A stretch of 20,413 nucleotides of DNA from Litorisediminicola beolgyonensis (GCF_042679605.1 NZ_JBHTMU010000054.1:1-20413), one strand, 5' to 3'. Shown: positions 1 through 8,239, counted from the stretch's first letter. Numbers and translations are program-made. Notes: generated from the letters alone by a model not told the origin.

Positions 1-270
1 CAGGCCGCTGCCGCCCGGGCCCGTCCCGAGGGGCAGGGCGCGTCGCGTCCCGCACCCCGCGCCGCCGCCGCCGAGCAGGACAAGCCGCGCTTCGGGATCA
101 ACTCGCTGATCAACCGGATGACCGGTTCGGGCTACGAGGCTCCGGCTGCCGCCGCGCGCCGCCAGCCCCCGGTCCAATCGCGTCAGACCGCCCCGGTGGT
201 CGATCACGACGACGAGCCGGAAGACGATCGCATCGAGATCCCGGCCTTCCTGCGGCGCCAGGCCAACTAA
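1..270 (+). CDS. ftsZ: Cell division protein FtsZ, C-terminal 89 residues (5' end outside window)
   Basis: FtsZ is the tubulin-like GTPase that forms the cytokinetic ring. Only the end of the gene is present: it is open from base 1 in frame 1 and stops at TAA 268-270. The visible part is the low-complexity Ala/Arg/Pro-rich linker, a conserved internal stretch (FGINSLINRMTG), an acidic run (DHDDEPEDDRIE), and the conserved C-terminal peptide EIPAFLRRQAN. That peptide is the docking site for FtsA, ZipA-like and other FtsZ partners, and the exact RRQAN ending is typical of alphaproteobacterial FtsZ. The GTPase core lies upstream of the window. The gene is followed by a strong terminator and then lpxC, the usual order in Rhodobacterales. 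The identification rests on the C-terminal peptide and the neighbours, because no catalytic domain is visible. Confidence 0.93.
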   Translation, partial: QAAAARARPEGQGASRPAPRAAAAEQDKPRFGINSLINRMTGSGYEAPAAAARRQPPVQSRQTAPVVDHDDEPEDDRIEIPAFLRRQAN

Positions 271-292
271 ACTTCGTGAGTTTCACCGCTGG

Positions 293-325
293 AACGCCCC
301 CTCTTCGGAGGGGGTGTTTCTTTTT
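293..325 (+). terminator. Rho-independent terminator after ftsZ
   Basis: An 11-bp stem (293-303 with 308-318, one G-T wobble) closes on a TTCG tetraloop and runs straight into TTTCTTTTT. It lies 22 bases after the ftsZ stop. This is a textbook intrinsic terminator and the clearest one in the window. It separates the ftsZ transcription unit from lpxC. Confidence 0.93.
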
Positions 326-416
326 GTAATCAGGCGCTTACATGAGTTTTCCACAGGGGCGGCGAAGCCTCGCCGATGGATCGCTCACGATATTTCAGAG
401 CGTTGCAATCTTTGAT

Positions 417-445
417 TTGAGAGCGCGGGCCCGGATCCTTAGCTA
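417..445 (+). promoter_or_regulatory. Candidate sigma-70-type promoter for lpxC
   Basis: The gap between the ftsZ terminator and lpxC (326-558) is the most AT-rich stretch nearby. It contains TTGAGA (417-422), a 17-base spacer and TAGCTA (440-445), a fair match to -35/-10 boxes. Transcription would start near 452, giving a leader of about 100 bases. The strong terminator upstream means lpxC needs its own promoter. A small hairpin GGCGA-AGCC-TCGCC lies at 361-374. The assignment rests only on box similarity and spacing. Confidence 0.3.
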
Positions 446-558
446 GGCTGTGCAGCATTGGGGCAACTGCCGGAGCGCGCGTGACAGAGGGTCGCGGCGG
501 GAACCGGACAGGCGGTATGGACCGTTTCTTCCCTGTGCAGGACAGACGAGGCCGCTTC

Positions 559-1479
559 ATGCAGACGACGCTCCGCGCACCGATCACGTTCCAAGGCCAG
601 GGCCTCCATTCGGGCCGTCCGGCCAAGATGACCGTGCGTCCGGCTGGCGCGCATCACGGGATCTGGTTCCGCCGCACCGACATTCTTGTCGGCGACACGC
701 TCGTGCCCGCGCGCTGGGATGCGGTCGAGCGCTCGCCGCTCTGCACCCGCATCCGCAACGGCGTCGGCGTCGAGGTCTCGACCATCGAGCATGTCATGGC
801 GGCTCTGGCGGGATGCGGCATCCACAACGCCCTGATCGAGATCGACGGCCCCGAGGTTCCGATCCTCGACGGCTCCGCCGCGCCTTTCGTGCGCGGCTTC
901 CTGACCCGTGGCCTGCGGATGTTGAACGCGCCCGTTGTGGCCATTCAGGTTCTGACTGGCGTCGAGGTTCATACCGACCAGGGCTGGGCGCGGCTGACGC
1001 CGTCGGACGGGCTCGTGATGGATTTCCACATCGCCTTCGACGATGCGGCCATCGGCACCCAGGATCGCCGTCTCGACCTGCGCAACGGCGCCTTCGTCCG
1101 CGAGCTCTGCGACAGCCGCACCTTCTGCCGCCTCTCCGAGGTCGAGGAGATGCGCGCGAACGGTCTCGCCTTGGGCGGCACCTACGAGAACGCCGTGGTC
1201 GTCGATGGCGACGCGGTCCTCTCGCCCGGCGGGTTGCGCCACGCGGACGAGGCCGTGCGGCACAAGATGCTCGACGCGCTTGGCGACCTTGCGCTGGCGG
1301 GGGCACCGATCCTTGGCCATTTCACGGGGCACAAGGCGGGTCATTCGATGACCAACCTTCTCCTGCACGAGCTTTTCCGCGCCGACGGGGCCTATCGCCT
1401 CGTGGAATGCGACAGCGCCCAGCGGGCGCGGCTGCCGGGTGTCGGTGCGCAGCTCGACGAGATGCCCGCCGTCGCCTGA
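559..1479 (+). CDS. lpxC: UDP-3-O-acyl-N-acetylglucosamine deacetylase LpxC
   Basis: LpxC is the cytosolic zinc enzyme that removes the acetyl group from UDP-3-O-acyl-GlcNAc, the committed step of lipid A synthesis. The 306-residue product has the family length. Metal ligands are visible as H78 in TIEHVMAAL, and H235 and D239 in RHKMLDALGDL. The catalytic histidine is H262 in GHKAGH. The opening TTLRAPITFQGQGLHSG matches the usual LpxC N-terminus, so I place the start at ATG 559, with GAGG (548-551) seven bases upstream. The frame stays open back to GTG 481, but the extra 26 residues are Arg/Gly-rich and unlike the family. It sits between ftsZ and bamD, with its own candidate promoter upstream. 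Mature Gram-negative envelope synthesis is implied. Confidence 0.97.
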   Translation: MQTTLRAPITFQGQGLHSGRPAKMTVRPAGAHHGIWFRRTDILVGDTLVPARWDAVERSPLCTRIRNGVGVEVSTIEHVMAALAGCGIHNALIEIDGPEVPILDGSAAPFVRGFLTRGLRMLNAPVVAIQVLTGVEVHTDQGWARLTPSDGLVMDFHIAFDDAAIGTQDRRLDLRNGAFVRELCDSRTFCRLSEVEEMRANGLALGGTYENAVVVDGDAVLSPGGLRHADEAVRHKMLDALGDLALAGAPILGHFTGHKAGHSMTNLLLHELFRADGAYRLVECDSAQRARLPGVGAQLDEMPAVA

Positions 1480-1523
1480 GGCGTGGCGGTCGCGACTGCG
1501 CGAGCATGCGGCCATAACCCGTT

Positions 1524-1550
1524 TTGCACCGCAAATTTCTGTGCTAGGAC
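1524..1550 (+). promoter_or_regulatory. Weak candidate promoter for bamD
   Basis: The 123-base gap between lpxC and bamD contains an AT-richer patch with TTGCAC (1524-1529), a short 15-base spacer and TAGGAC (1545-1550). The -35 box is good; the spacer and -10 box are poor. The gap is long enough for a separate promoter, but bamD could equally be read through from lpxC. Confidence 0.2.
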
Positions 1551-1602
1551 CGAGCCAAGTGACGGGGCGATGCCCGGTCGGAAGACGCAGGGTGATCGAG
1601 CA

Positions 1603-2451
1603 ATGGCAGGCGGCAAAGCGCGCAAAGCGGTGATCGGGGCGACCTTGGCCGCACTGGCGCTTTCGGGATGCGGCGGGGCCCTCGGCAATCGTCCGCAGCC
1701 CCAACAGCTCGAAGCCTTCACGGCCGAGCAGATCTACGAGCGCGGCGAGTTCGAGATCAATCGCAATTCCCCGGACGAGGCGGCCTTCTATTTCGGCGAG
1801 GTCGAGCGGCTCTATCCCTATTCGGACTGGGCCAAGCGCGCGCTGATCATGCAGGCCTATGCCTACCATCTCGACAAGGATTACGAGAACAGCCGCGGCG
1901 CGGCGCAGCGCTACATCGATTTCTATCCGACCGACGATGACGCCGCCTACGCCCAGTACCTACTGGCGCTCTCCTATTACGACCAGATCGACCTCGTCGG
2001 ACGCGACCAGGGCCTCACCTTCCAGGCGCTGCAGGCGCTTCGCACGGTGATCGAGCGCTATCCCGACAGCGAATATGCGCGCTCCTCGATCCTGAAATTC
2101 GATCTCGCCTTCGATCACCTCGCGGGCAAGGAGATGGAGGTCGGCCGCTACTACCTGAAGCGCCGCCACTATCCCGCCGCGATCAACCGCTTCCGCGTCG
2201 TGGTCGAGGATTTCCAGACCACCACTCACACGCCCGAAGCGCTCTACCGGCTGGTCGAGGCCTATCTGTCGCTCGGTCTCGTGAACGAGGCGCAGACCGC
2301 CGGTGCGATCCTCGGCTACAACTACCAGTCGACCGAATGGTACGAGGACGCCTATGCGCTGCTCACCGGCCGCGGGCTCGAGGCGCGGGTCTTCGGCGAT
2401 AGTTGGCTGACCCGGATCTACCGCCAGATGGTCAAGGGCGAGTGGCTCTGA
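1603..2451 (+). CDS. bamD: Outer membrane assembly lipoprotein BamD
   Basis: BamD (formerly ComL) is the essential lipoprotein partner of BamA that inserts beta-barrel proteins into the outer membrane. The 282-residue product begins with a basic, then hydrophobic segment ending in the lipobox LSGC, with C23 as the lipidated residue. TPR-type helical pairs follow at about residues 36-250, including the characteristic YYLKRRHYPAAINRFRVVVEDF stretch split over residues 183-204. I chose ATG 1603 because it puts the lipobox at the normal distance from the N-terminus; the frame stays open back to 1483, which would add 40 residues and spoil the signal peptide. A purine-rich AGGGTG lies about eight bases upstream. 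recN follows after 25 bases, a placement common in alphaproteobacteria. Confidence 0.96.
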   Translation: MAGGKARKAVIGATLAALALSGCGGALGNRPQPQQLEAFTAEQIYERGEFEINRNSPDEAAFYFGEVERLYPYSDWAKRALIMQAYAYHLDKDYENSRGAAQRYIDFYPTDDDAAYAQYLLALSYYDQIDLVGRDQGLTFQALQALRTVIERYPDSEYARSSILKFDLAFDHLAGKEMEVGRYYLKRRHYPAAINRFRVVVEDFQTTTHTPEALYRLVEAYLSLGLVNEAQTAGAILGYNYQSTEWYEDAYALLTGRGLEARVFGDSWLTRIYRQMVKGEWL

Positions 2452-2476
2452 CAGCCACCGCGCCGGGGGCAGGGTA

Positions 2477-4123
2477 ATGCTGCGCGCGCTCGAAATACGC
2501 GACATGCTGATCATCGACCGGCTGGAGCTGGAGCTCCGGCCCGGTCTGAACGTGCTGACCGGCGAGACCGGGGCGGGCAAGTCGATCCTGCTCGACAGCC
2601 TGGGCTTTGTCCTGGGCTGGCGCGGGCGCGCCGAGCTTGTCCGCCAGGGCGCCGAGCAGGGCGAGGTGACGGCGGTGTTCGACCTGGCGCCGGATCATCC
2701 GGCGCGCGGGGTTCTCGAAGAGGCAGGACTGCCGGTCTCGGACGAGCTGATCCTGCGCCGCGTCAACACCCGCGACGGGCGCAAGACCGCTTGGGTCAAC
2801 GATCGGCGCAGCTCGGGCGAGGTCCTGCGCGCGCTCTCGGACCGGCTGGTGGAGCTTCACGGACAGCATGACGACCGCGGTCTTCTGAACCCGCGCGGCC
2901 ACCGGGCGCTGCTCGACGCCTTCGCCGGGGCGGAGGGGGAGCTTGCCGAGACCCGCTCTGCCTGGAGCGCGCTCAGCCGCGCCGAGACGGCGCTCTCCGA
3001 GGCCGAGGCGCGTCTCGCGGCGGCGCGCGCCGAAGAGGAGTTCCTGCGCCACGCGGTCGCCGAGCTCGACACGCTTGGGCCGGAGCCCGGAGAAGAAGCG
3101 GCGCTCGATGCCGCGCGCCGCCGGATGCAGGCCGCCGAGCGCATCCGCGACGACATCGCGCGCGCCCATCAGGCGCTGGAGAAAGGCGCCGAGCCCGCCA
3201 TGGGCGACGCCACCCGCTGGCTCGACGGCGTGGCCGACAGCGCCGAGGGCGGGCTCGAGGCTCCGCTCGCGGCGCTCGAACGCGCGATGACCGAGCTGGG
3301 CGAGGCGATGGCCGGGATCGAGACCTGTCTCGACGGGCTGAGCTTCGACGCATCCGCGCTCGAGACCACCGAAGAGCGGCTCTTCGCCCTCCGCGCGCTG
3401 GCCCGGAAGCACCAGGTGCTGCCCGAAGAGCTGCCATCGCTCGCCGAGACGCTGAAGGCGCGGCTCGACGCGCTCGACCAGGGCGCGGCGGATCTGGCCG
3501 CGCTTACCGCCGCGCGCAAGGAGGCGGCGCGCCGCTACGACCAGGCGGCCGAGGCACTCTCGGCGCGCCGCCGCAACGCGGCCTCGGCGCTCGATGCGGC
3601 GGTCACGGGCGAGCTTGCACCGTTGAAGATGGAGCGCGCGGTTTTCGCGACCGAGATCGGCGCCGCCCCGGACGGCCCGGAGGGCCGCGATGCGGTGCAG
3701 TTCACCACCGCCACCAACCCCGGCGCGCCCTCGGGGCCGCTCAACCGGATCGCCTCGGGCGGCGAGCTCAGCCGATTCCTCCTGGCGCTCAAAGTGGCGC
3801 TCTCGGAGCGCGATGCGGGCGTCACGATGATCTTCGACGAGATCGACCGCGGGGTTGGCGGCGCGACCGCCGATGCGGTCGGCCGCCGCCTTGCGCGACT
3901 GGCGGAGCAGGGGCAGGTGCTCGTCGTCACCCACAGCCCGCAGGTCGCCGCGCTCGGGGCGCATCACTGGCGGGTGGAGAAACGCGTGGCGGATGGCGCG
4001 ACGCTCTCGACCGTGACGCCGCTCGACCCCACCGCCCGCGAGGACGAGATCGCCCGGATGCTTGCGGGCGACACGGTCACGACTGAGGCGCGCGCCGCCG
4101 CCCGGGCCTTGCTGGCGGGCTGA
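2477..4123 (+). CDS. recN: DNA repair protein RecN (SMC-like ATPase)
   Basis: RecN is a cytosolic SMC-family ATPase that acts early in recombinational repair of double-strand breaks. The 548 residues match the family length. Walker A is GETGAGKS (29-36), and ELHGQHD lies at 126-132. The central part (about 150-380) is rich in Ala, Glu, Arg and Leu as expected for the coiled-coil arm. The ABC signature is ASGGELSR (426-433), Walker B is MIFDEID (451-457), and the switch histidine is H486 in THSPQVAAL. The start ATG 2477 gives the standard N-terminus MLRALEIRDMLIID. It lies 25 bases after bamD, so co-transcription is likely. No LexA box was looked for systematically, and none stood out. Confidence 0.98.
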   Translation: MLRALEIRDMLIIDRLELELRPGLNVLTGETGAGKSILLDSLGFVLGWRGRAELVRQGAEQGEVTAVFDLAPDHPARGVLEEAGLPVSDELILRRVNTRDGRKTAWVNDRRSSGEVLRALSDRLVELHGQHDDRGLLNPRGHRALLDAFAGAEGELAETRSAWSALSRAETALSEAEARLAAARAEEEFLRHAVAELDTLGPEPGEEAALDAARRRMQAAERIRDDIARAHQALEKGAEPAMGDATRWLDGVADSAEGGLEAPLAALERAMTELGEAMAGIETCLDGLSFDASALETTEERLFALRALARKHQVLPEELPSLAETLKARLDALDQGAADLAALTAARKEAARRYDQAAEALSARRRNAASALDAAVTGELAPLKMERAVFATEIGAAPDGPEGRDAVQFTTATNPGAPSGPLNRIASGGELSRFLLALKVALSERDAGVTMIFDEIDRGVGGATADAVGRRLARLAEQGQVLVVTHSPQVAALGAHHWRVEKRVADGATLSTVTPLDPTAREDEIARMLAGDTVTTEARAAARALLAG

Positions 4124-4207
4124 GCCCCGCGCCTTCGGTCCGCCACAGGCGGGTCCCGCAGGCCATCCCACGCGCTGGACCCCTCACTTGCGCGCCGCGC
4201 CATGCTC

Positions 4208-4234
4208 TTCATCTGTCTGCAAAATATCCCGGGG
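4208..4234 (+). repeat. Dispersed intergenic motif, copy 1
   Basis: The 27-base segment starts TTCATCTGTC and ends AATATCCCGGGG. A near copy lies at 8277-8303, differing in about three bases and one indel. In both places the motif is followed on the + strand by a G-rich hairpin of the form GAGGGG..C(A/T)GG..CCCCT. Both copies sit between genes. I recall similar motifs between genes in other Rhodobacterales, but could not check this. Confidence 0.65.
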
Positions 4235-4237
4235 AGC

Positions 4238-4282
4238 GCGAGGGGCAGGCCCCTCGCATCGGGCCGCGCCACAGGCGCGGCC
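4238..4282 (+). repeat. Two adjacent perfect hairpins downstream of recN
   Basis: The first hairpin pairs GCGAGGGG (4238-4245) with CCCCTCGC (4250-4257) around a CAGG loop. The second pairs GGCCGCGCC (4262-4270) with GGCGCGGCC (4274-4282) around ACA. Neither is followed by a T-run, so they are not classic intrinsic terminators. They could stabilise the recN mRNA end or assist termination. The remaining recN-clc gap (4124-4207) shows no gene that I can support. Confidence 0.6.
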
Positions 4283-4300
4283 TAATCCCGGCGCGCCCCC

Positions 4301-4334
4301 TTCACCCAACGCGCCAAAGTCCCTAGCAAGGGAC
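4301..4334 (+). promoter_or_regulatory. Candidate promoter with overlapping palindrome upstream of the CLC gene
   Basis: A weak promoter-like pair, TTCACC (4301-4306) and TAGCAA (4324-4329), is spaced by 17 bases. The -10 element lies inside a perfect palindrome: GTCCCT (4319-4324), loop AGCA, AGGGAC (4329-4334). That arrangement would suit an operator, or a short hairpin at the 5' end of the transcript. The start codon is at 4352. This is similarity only, without a recognised regulator site. Confidence 0.3.
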
Positions 4335-4351
4335 AAAAGCGGACGGCGGAG

Positions 4352-6031
4352 ATGGACGGACCCACAAGCTCCCGGCGGCAGAGGATCGGCGCGCGGATTT
4401 CGCGCGGCTGGGATCTGTTGCGCCATCAAGGGCCGGGACAGATCCAGTTCTGGTTCATCGCGCTCGCGATCGGGGTTGCGGCGGGGTTCGCGGCGCTGCT
4501 TTTCCGGATCGCCATCGAGCGGCTGCAAACCGCGGTCTATGGCACCGACGACCCGAACCTCCTCGCGAGCTTCGCCGAGACGTTGCCCTGGTACTGGGTC
4601 GTCGCGATCCCCGTGACAGGAGGGTTGGTCGTCGGTGCAATCCTGCATCTCTTCACGCCCGAGGGCCGCCTGCGCAGCGTCGCCGACGTGATCGAGGGGG
4701 CGGCGCTCAATGACGGGCGAGTCGAGAAGAAGGCCGGCATCGCCTCGGCGCTCTGTTCCTGGATCACGCTCTCGACCGGGGGGTCGACGGGCCGCGAAGG
4801 CCCGGTCGTCCATATCGCCGCGATGATCTCGAGCTGGGTGTCGAACCTTCTGAAGGTCGACGGCATCACCGGGCGCGACCTTCTGGGCTGCGCGGTGGCC
4901 GCCGCGGTCTCGGCGAGCTTCAACGCGCCCATCGCGGGCGCGCTCTTTGCGCTCGAGGTCGTCTTGCGGCATTTCGCGCTCCACGCCTTCGCGCCCATCG
5001 TCGTGGCCTCGGCGGCGGGCACGGTGATCAACCGTCTGGCCTTCGGCGATGTGACCGAGTTCCGCCTGCCGGGCACCACGGTGATCGAGTTCTATCTCGA
5101 GCTTCCGGCCTTCCTGATCCTCGGCCTCGTCTCGGGCATCGTCGCGGTGATCACCATGCGCGCGATCTTCGTCTCCGACGATCTCGGCACGCGGTTGCAA
5201 CGGCGCCTCGGCCTGCCGCATCTCCTGCGCCCCGCGGTTGCCGGGCTCCTGCTCGGGCTCGCGGCGATCTTCTATCCGCATATCATCGGCGTCGGCTACG
5301 AGACGACCTCGCGCGCGCTGACCGGCCAGCTTCTCTTCCACGAGGCGGTGATCTTCACCGTGCTCAAGGTCGCGGCGCTCGCGGTGACCATGGCGGGACG
5401 GATGGGCGGCGGGGTCTTCTCGCCCTCGCTGATGATCGGGGCGCTGACGGGCCTCGCCTTCGGCATCCTCGCGACGGGGCTCTTTCCCGACCAGTCCGGC
5501 ACCGCGACGCTCTATGCGCTTGCGGGCATGGGGGCGGTGGCCGCGGCGGTTCTCGGCGCGCCGATCTCGACGACGCTGATCGTGTTCGAGCTGACCGGGG
5601 ACTGGCAGACCGGGCTCGCGGTGATGGTCTCGGTCTCGCTCTCGACCGCCGTCGCCTCACGGCTGATCGACCGAAGCTTCTTCCTGACCCAGCTCGAGCG
5701 GCGCAATGTCCACCTCGCGGCGGGGCCGCAGGCCTATCTCCTGGCGATGTTCCGGGTCGCGGGTGTGATGCGGAAGCCGACCGATCTCAGCGCCGCCGAG
5801 GAAGACGCCTGCCTCGAGATGATCGGGCAGGGGCTCTATGTCGCGCCCTCCGCGACGCTCGAGACCGCGCTGCCGCTCTTCGACCGCTCCGGCGCGGCCT
5901 GCCTGCCGGTCGCCGTGCCCTCGGACACTCCCGAAGAGCGCCCCATCCTGCAGGGCGCGCTCTTCCATCTCGACGCGCTCAAGGCCTATAACCGCGCCCT
6001 CGCCGCAACTGCGGCCGAGGAGCACAGCTGA
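4352..6031 (+). CDS. CLC-family chloride channel/transporter
   Basis: This is an inner-membrane CLC protein of 559 residues moving chloride or related anions. About ten hydrophobic helices span residues 33-440. Two hallmark CLC motifs are clear: GREGP (147-151) with the gating glutamate E149, and GGGVFSPS (352-359) of the chloride-binding filter. The usual GSGIP filter is altered to RSVAD (108-112). Aligning NAPIAGALFALEVV with the E. coli exchanger puts V203 where the proton-handling glutamate normally stands, and F444 where the central tyrosine stands. Residues 460-559 form a soluble tail that looks like a degenerate CBS-type region. The start ATG 4352 has GGACGG five bases upstream. The gene ends 15 bases before the converging DUF427 gene. 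Whether it works as a channel or an exchanger cannot be read with certainty. Confidence 0.95.
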   Translation: MDGPTSSRRQRIGARISRGWDLLRHQGPGQIQFWFIALAIGVAAGFAALLFRIAIERLQTAVYGTDDPNLLASFAETLPWYWVVAIPVTGGLVVGAILHLFTPEGRLRSVADVIEGAALNDGRVEKKAGIASALCSWITLSTGGSTGREGPVVHIAAMISSWVSNLLKVDGITGRDLLGCAVAAAVSASFNAPIAGALFALEVVLRHFALHAFAPIVVASAAGTVINRLAFGDVTEFRLPGTTVIEFYLELPAFLILGLVSGIVAVITMRAIFVSDDLGTRLQRRLGLPHLLRPAVAGLLLGLAAIFYPHIIGVGYETTSRALTGQLLFHEAVIFTVLKVAALAVTMAGRMGGGVFSPSLMIGALTGLAFGILATGLFPDQSGTATLYALAGMGAVAAAVLGAPISTTLIVFELTGDWQTGLAVMVSVSLSTAVASRLIDRSFFLTQLERRNVHLAAGPQAYLLAMFRVAGVMRKPTDLSAAEEDACLEMIGQGLYVAPSATLETALPLFDRSGAACLPVAVPSDTPEERPILQGALFHLDALKAYNRALAATAAEEHS

Positions 6032-6046
6032 TCCAATCGGCCCGTT

Positions 6047-6391
6047 TCAGAGCTGTTCGACCATCACCTCGTCCTGGGTGTAGAAGGCGAGGTAGTCCTT
6101 GATCCGCGCGACACTTTCCTTGGGGTCCTCGTAGGTCCAGACCGCGTCCTCGTAGGTCCGGCTCTTCGACATGATCGAATAGTAGTTCGCCGTTCCCTTC
6201 TTCGGGCACTCCGTCGTCGTGTCTGTCCGATCCAGGAGCGCCATGGCGATATCCTTGCGCGGGAAATAGATCACCGGCGCCAGGTTGCCTTCGCTCAGCT
6301 CAAGCGCATCGGCGCTTTCGCCCAGAACCGCGCCACCGGCGCGCACGACCCAGGTGCCCTCGGCCGGGCGGATGGTGATATCGTCGCTCAT
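6047..6391 (-). CDS. DUF427 domain protein
   Basis: This is a 114-residue soluble protein matching the DUF427 pattern: an N-terminal strand region with VRAGGAVLGESADAL, then IYFPRKDI, then CPKKGTANYYSI, and an AVWTYEDPKES segment near the C-terminus. The family forms a small beta-rich fold and its biochemical role is not established. The start at 6391 is preceded on the minus strand by GGGAGAG at a good distance. It lies 63 bases downstream of the aminopeptidase gene on the same strand, so the two may be co-transcribed, and it converges with the CLC gene. There is no signal peptide or membrane segment. Confidence 0.9.
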   Translation of the reverse strand: MSDDITIRPAEGTWVVRAGGAVLGESADALELSEGNLAPVIYFPRKDIAMALLDRTDTTTECPKKGTANYYSIMSKSRTYEDAVWTYEDPKESVARIKDYLAFYTQDEVMVEQL

Positions 6392-6421
6392 CTCGTCTCT
6401 CCCTTGTCTTGTTTTATCTTG

Positions 6422-6449
6422 CCCTGTCTGTCGTTGCTTCGCGACAGGG
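6422..6449 (-). repeat. Inverted repeat between the aminopeptidase and DUF427 genes
   Basis: CTGTCG (6428-6433) pairs with CGACAG (6442-6447) around eight bases. An alternative pairing joins CCCTGTC (6422-6428) to GACAGGG (6443-6449). It lies just after the aminopeptidase stop on the minus strand. There is no T-run on either side, so it is at most a weak or partial terminator, or an mRNA processing site. Confidence 0.45.
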
Positions 6450-6454
6450 TCATG

Positions 6455-8239
6455 TCAGAGCGGCTCGGTGGCCGCGATCAGCCAGTCCCGGACCGTGCCT
6501 TCGACCAGTGGCTCCAGCCGCGCGCGACAGGTGGCGTGGTAGGCGTCGAGCCAGTCGCGCTCGGGCCGGGTCAGCATCTCCGGCACCACGAGGCGCCGGT
6601 CGATCGGCACATAGGTCAGTGTCTCGAAGACGAACATCTCCTCGACGGTGCCACCCGGCAGGTCCGGGGCCCGGGCCACGGCGATGAGGTTCTCGATCCG
6701 GATACCATAGGCCCCCTCGCGATAGAAGCCCGGCTCGTTCGACAGGATCATGCCCGGCTCGAACGGGACCGTGCCTGTGCGGGCCAGTCGCTGCGGCCCT
6801 TCATGGACCGAGAGATAGACGCCGACCCCGTGGCCAGTGCCATGCCCGTAATCGAGCCCCGCCTCCCAGAGCGGCGCGCGGGCGAAGGCGTCGAGATCGC
6901 GGCCCGCGAGGCCCTTGGGCCAGCGCAGCCGCGAGATCGCGATCATGCCGCGGAGGACCCGGGTGAAATTCTGCCGCTCCTCCTCGCCAACCTGGCCGAT
7001 GGGCACGGTGCGGGTGATGTCGGTGGTTCCGTCGGCATATTGCCCACCGGAATCGACCAGGAGAAGCTGCCCGGCCTCGAGGGCCGCGTCGGTTCTCTCG
7101 GTCACCCGGTAATGCACGATGGCGCCATGCGCGCCTGCCCCGGCGATGGTGTCGAAGCTGATGTCGAGCAGTTCGTTGCCCGCCCGGCGCTCGGCCTCGA
7201 GCTTGCGGACCACGGCGATCTCGGTCAGATCGCCCGGCGCCTCGGCATCGAGCCAGGCGAGAAACCGCACCATCGCGGCGCCGTCGCGGAGCTGGGCGGC
7301 GCGCATGCCCGCAAGCTCGGCCTCGGTCTTGCGCGCCTTCGGCAGAAGGCAGGGATCCTCGCCCTCGATGATCTTCAGCCCGGCATCGGCGAGGATCTGC
7401 GCGAGCGCCACGGGGCAACTGGCCGGGTCGATCCGCACCGGACCGTCGAGCCCGGCAAGCGCGTCGCCGAGGCTCTGGGGCGGGGCGACCGTGACCTGGG
7501 CCCCGAGGTGATCGCCAAGCTCTTCGAGCTTCCCGGCCTCGACGAAGAGGGTCACCCGCGCATCCCCATGCAGGATCGCCATCGCGTGGGGGACCGGGTT
7601 GCGGGGAATGTCGCTGCCGCGGATGTTCAGAAGCCAGGCGACGCTGTCGGGCAGGGTGATGACCGCGTGGCGCGCACCGCCCAGCCCCTGCGCCAGGTCG
7701 GCGATCTTGTCGGCGTGCGCGCGCCCGGCCAGGCTCTCGGGATGGGCGCGGATGCGGCCCATGGGCGGCGCGGGGCGGTCGGTCCAGACCCGGTCGATCA
7801 GGTTCTCGCAGGGCACCAGGGCAATCTGCCCGAGCGCCTCGGAAAGCTTGCGCTTCTGCTCGACGGTCACGAGCCAGGGGTCGAAGCCGATCCGGCCCGC
7901 GCCCCCAAGCGCCCCGGTGATCCACTCGGCCAGCCCGGTCTCCGGCCAATGGACGATCTCGAACGCCTCGGCCGCCTGCGCCCGGGCCTGCACCCGGTAG
8001 CGCCCGTCGACGAAGAGCCCGGCGCGCTCCGCAAGCGCCACGCACCACCCGGCGGAGCCGGTGAAGCCCGTGAGCCAGGCCAAACGCTCGTCGGTGGGCG
8101 CGACATATTCGCCCTGGAACCGGTCCGCCCGGGGCACCAGCCAGCCCGAGAGCCCCTCGCGGGCCAGCTCCGCGCGCAGACTCTCCAGCCGGGGCGGTCC
8201 CTGTTCGGGGCGCGCGCTGTCCTCGAAGCTCTGGAACAT
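6455..8239 (-). CDS. Xaa-Pro aminopeptidase, M24B family
   Basis: This is a cytosolic metallo-aminopeptidase releasing N-terminal residues before proline. The 594 residues carry two creatinase-type N-terminal domains (about 1-300), the pita-bread catalytic domain (about 305-525) and the extra C-terminal M24 domain of the long, eukaryote-like aminopeptidase P form. The five metal ligands are visible: D396 in LVDSGG, D407 in DGTTDITR, H470 in HGTGHGVG, E502 in NEPGFY and E516 in IRIENL. Their spacing matches human XPNPEP1. I chose ATG 8239, preceded by GAGGTGAG. The frame is open back to 8404, but the extra 55 residues are Pro/Gly/Cys-rich translation of the intergenic hairpins. cobT lies upstream on the same strand, 172 bases away. 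Confidence 0.96.
   Translation of the reverse strand: MFQSFEDSARPEQGPPRLESLRAELAREGLSGWLVPRADRFQGEYVAPTDERLAWLTGFTGSAGWCVALAERAGLFVDGRYRVQARAQAAEAFEIVHWPETGLAEWITGALGGAGRIGFDPWLVTVEQKRKLSEALGQIALVPCENLIDRVWTDRPAPPMGRIRAHPESLAGRAHADKIADLAQGLGGARHAVITLPDSVAWLLNIRGSDIPRNPVPHAMAILHGDARVTLFVEAGKLEELGDHLGAQVTVAPPQSLGDALAGLDGPVRIDPASCPVALAQILADAGLKIIEGEDPCLLPKARKTEAELAGMRAAQLRDGAAMVRFLAWLDAEAPGDLTEIAVVRKLEAERRAGNELLDISFDTIAGAGAHGAIVHYRVTERTDAALEAGQLLLVDSGGQYADGTTDITRTVPIGQVGEEERQNFTRVLRGMIAISRLRWPKGLAGRDLDAFARAPLWEAGLDYGHGTGHGVGVYLSVHEGPQRLARTGTVPFEPGMILSNEPGFYREGAYGIRIENLIAVARAPDLPGGTVEEMFVFETLTYVPIDRRLVVPEMLTRPERDWLDAYHATCRARLEPLVEGTVRDWLIAATEPL

Noticed and set aside
481..558. N-terminal extension of LpxC from GTG 481
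   Set aside because: The 26 extra residues are Arg/Gly-rich, unlike LpxC, and ATG 559 has a suitable ribosome-binding site and the family N-terminus.
2432..4171. 579-codon minus-strand frame opposite recN
   Set aside because: recN on the plus strand has Walker A, signature and Walker B motifs; the antisense frame has none.
4238..4282. Calling the post-recN hairpins intrinsic terminators
   Set aside because: No T-run follows either stem, in contrast to the clear terminator after ftsZ, so they are listed only as inverted repeats.
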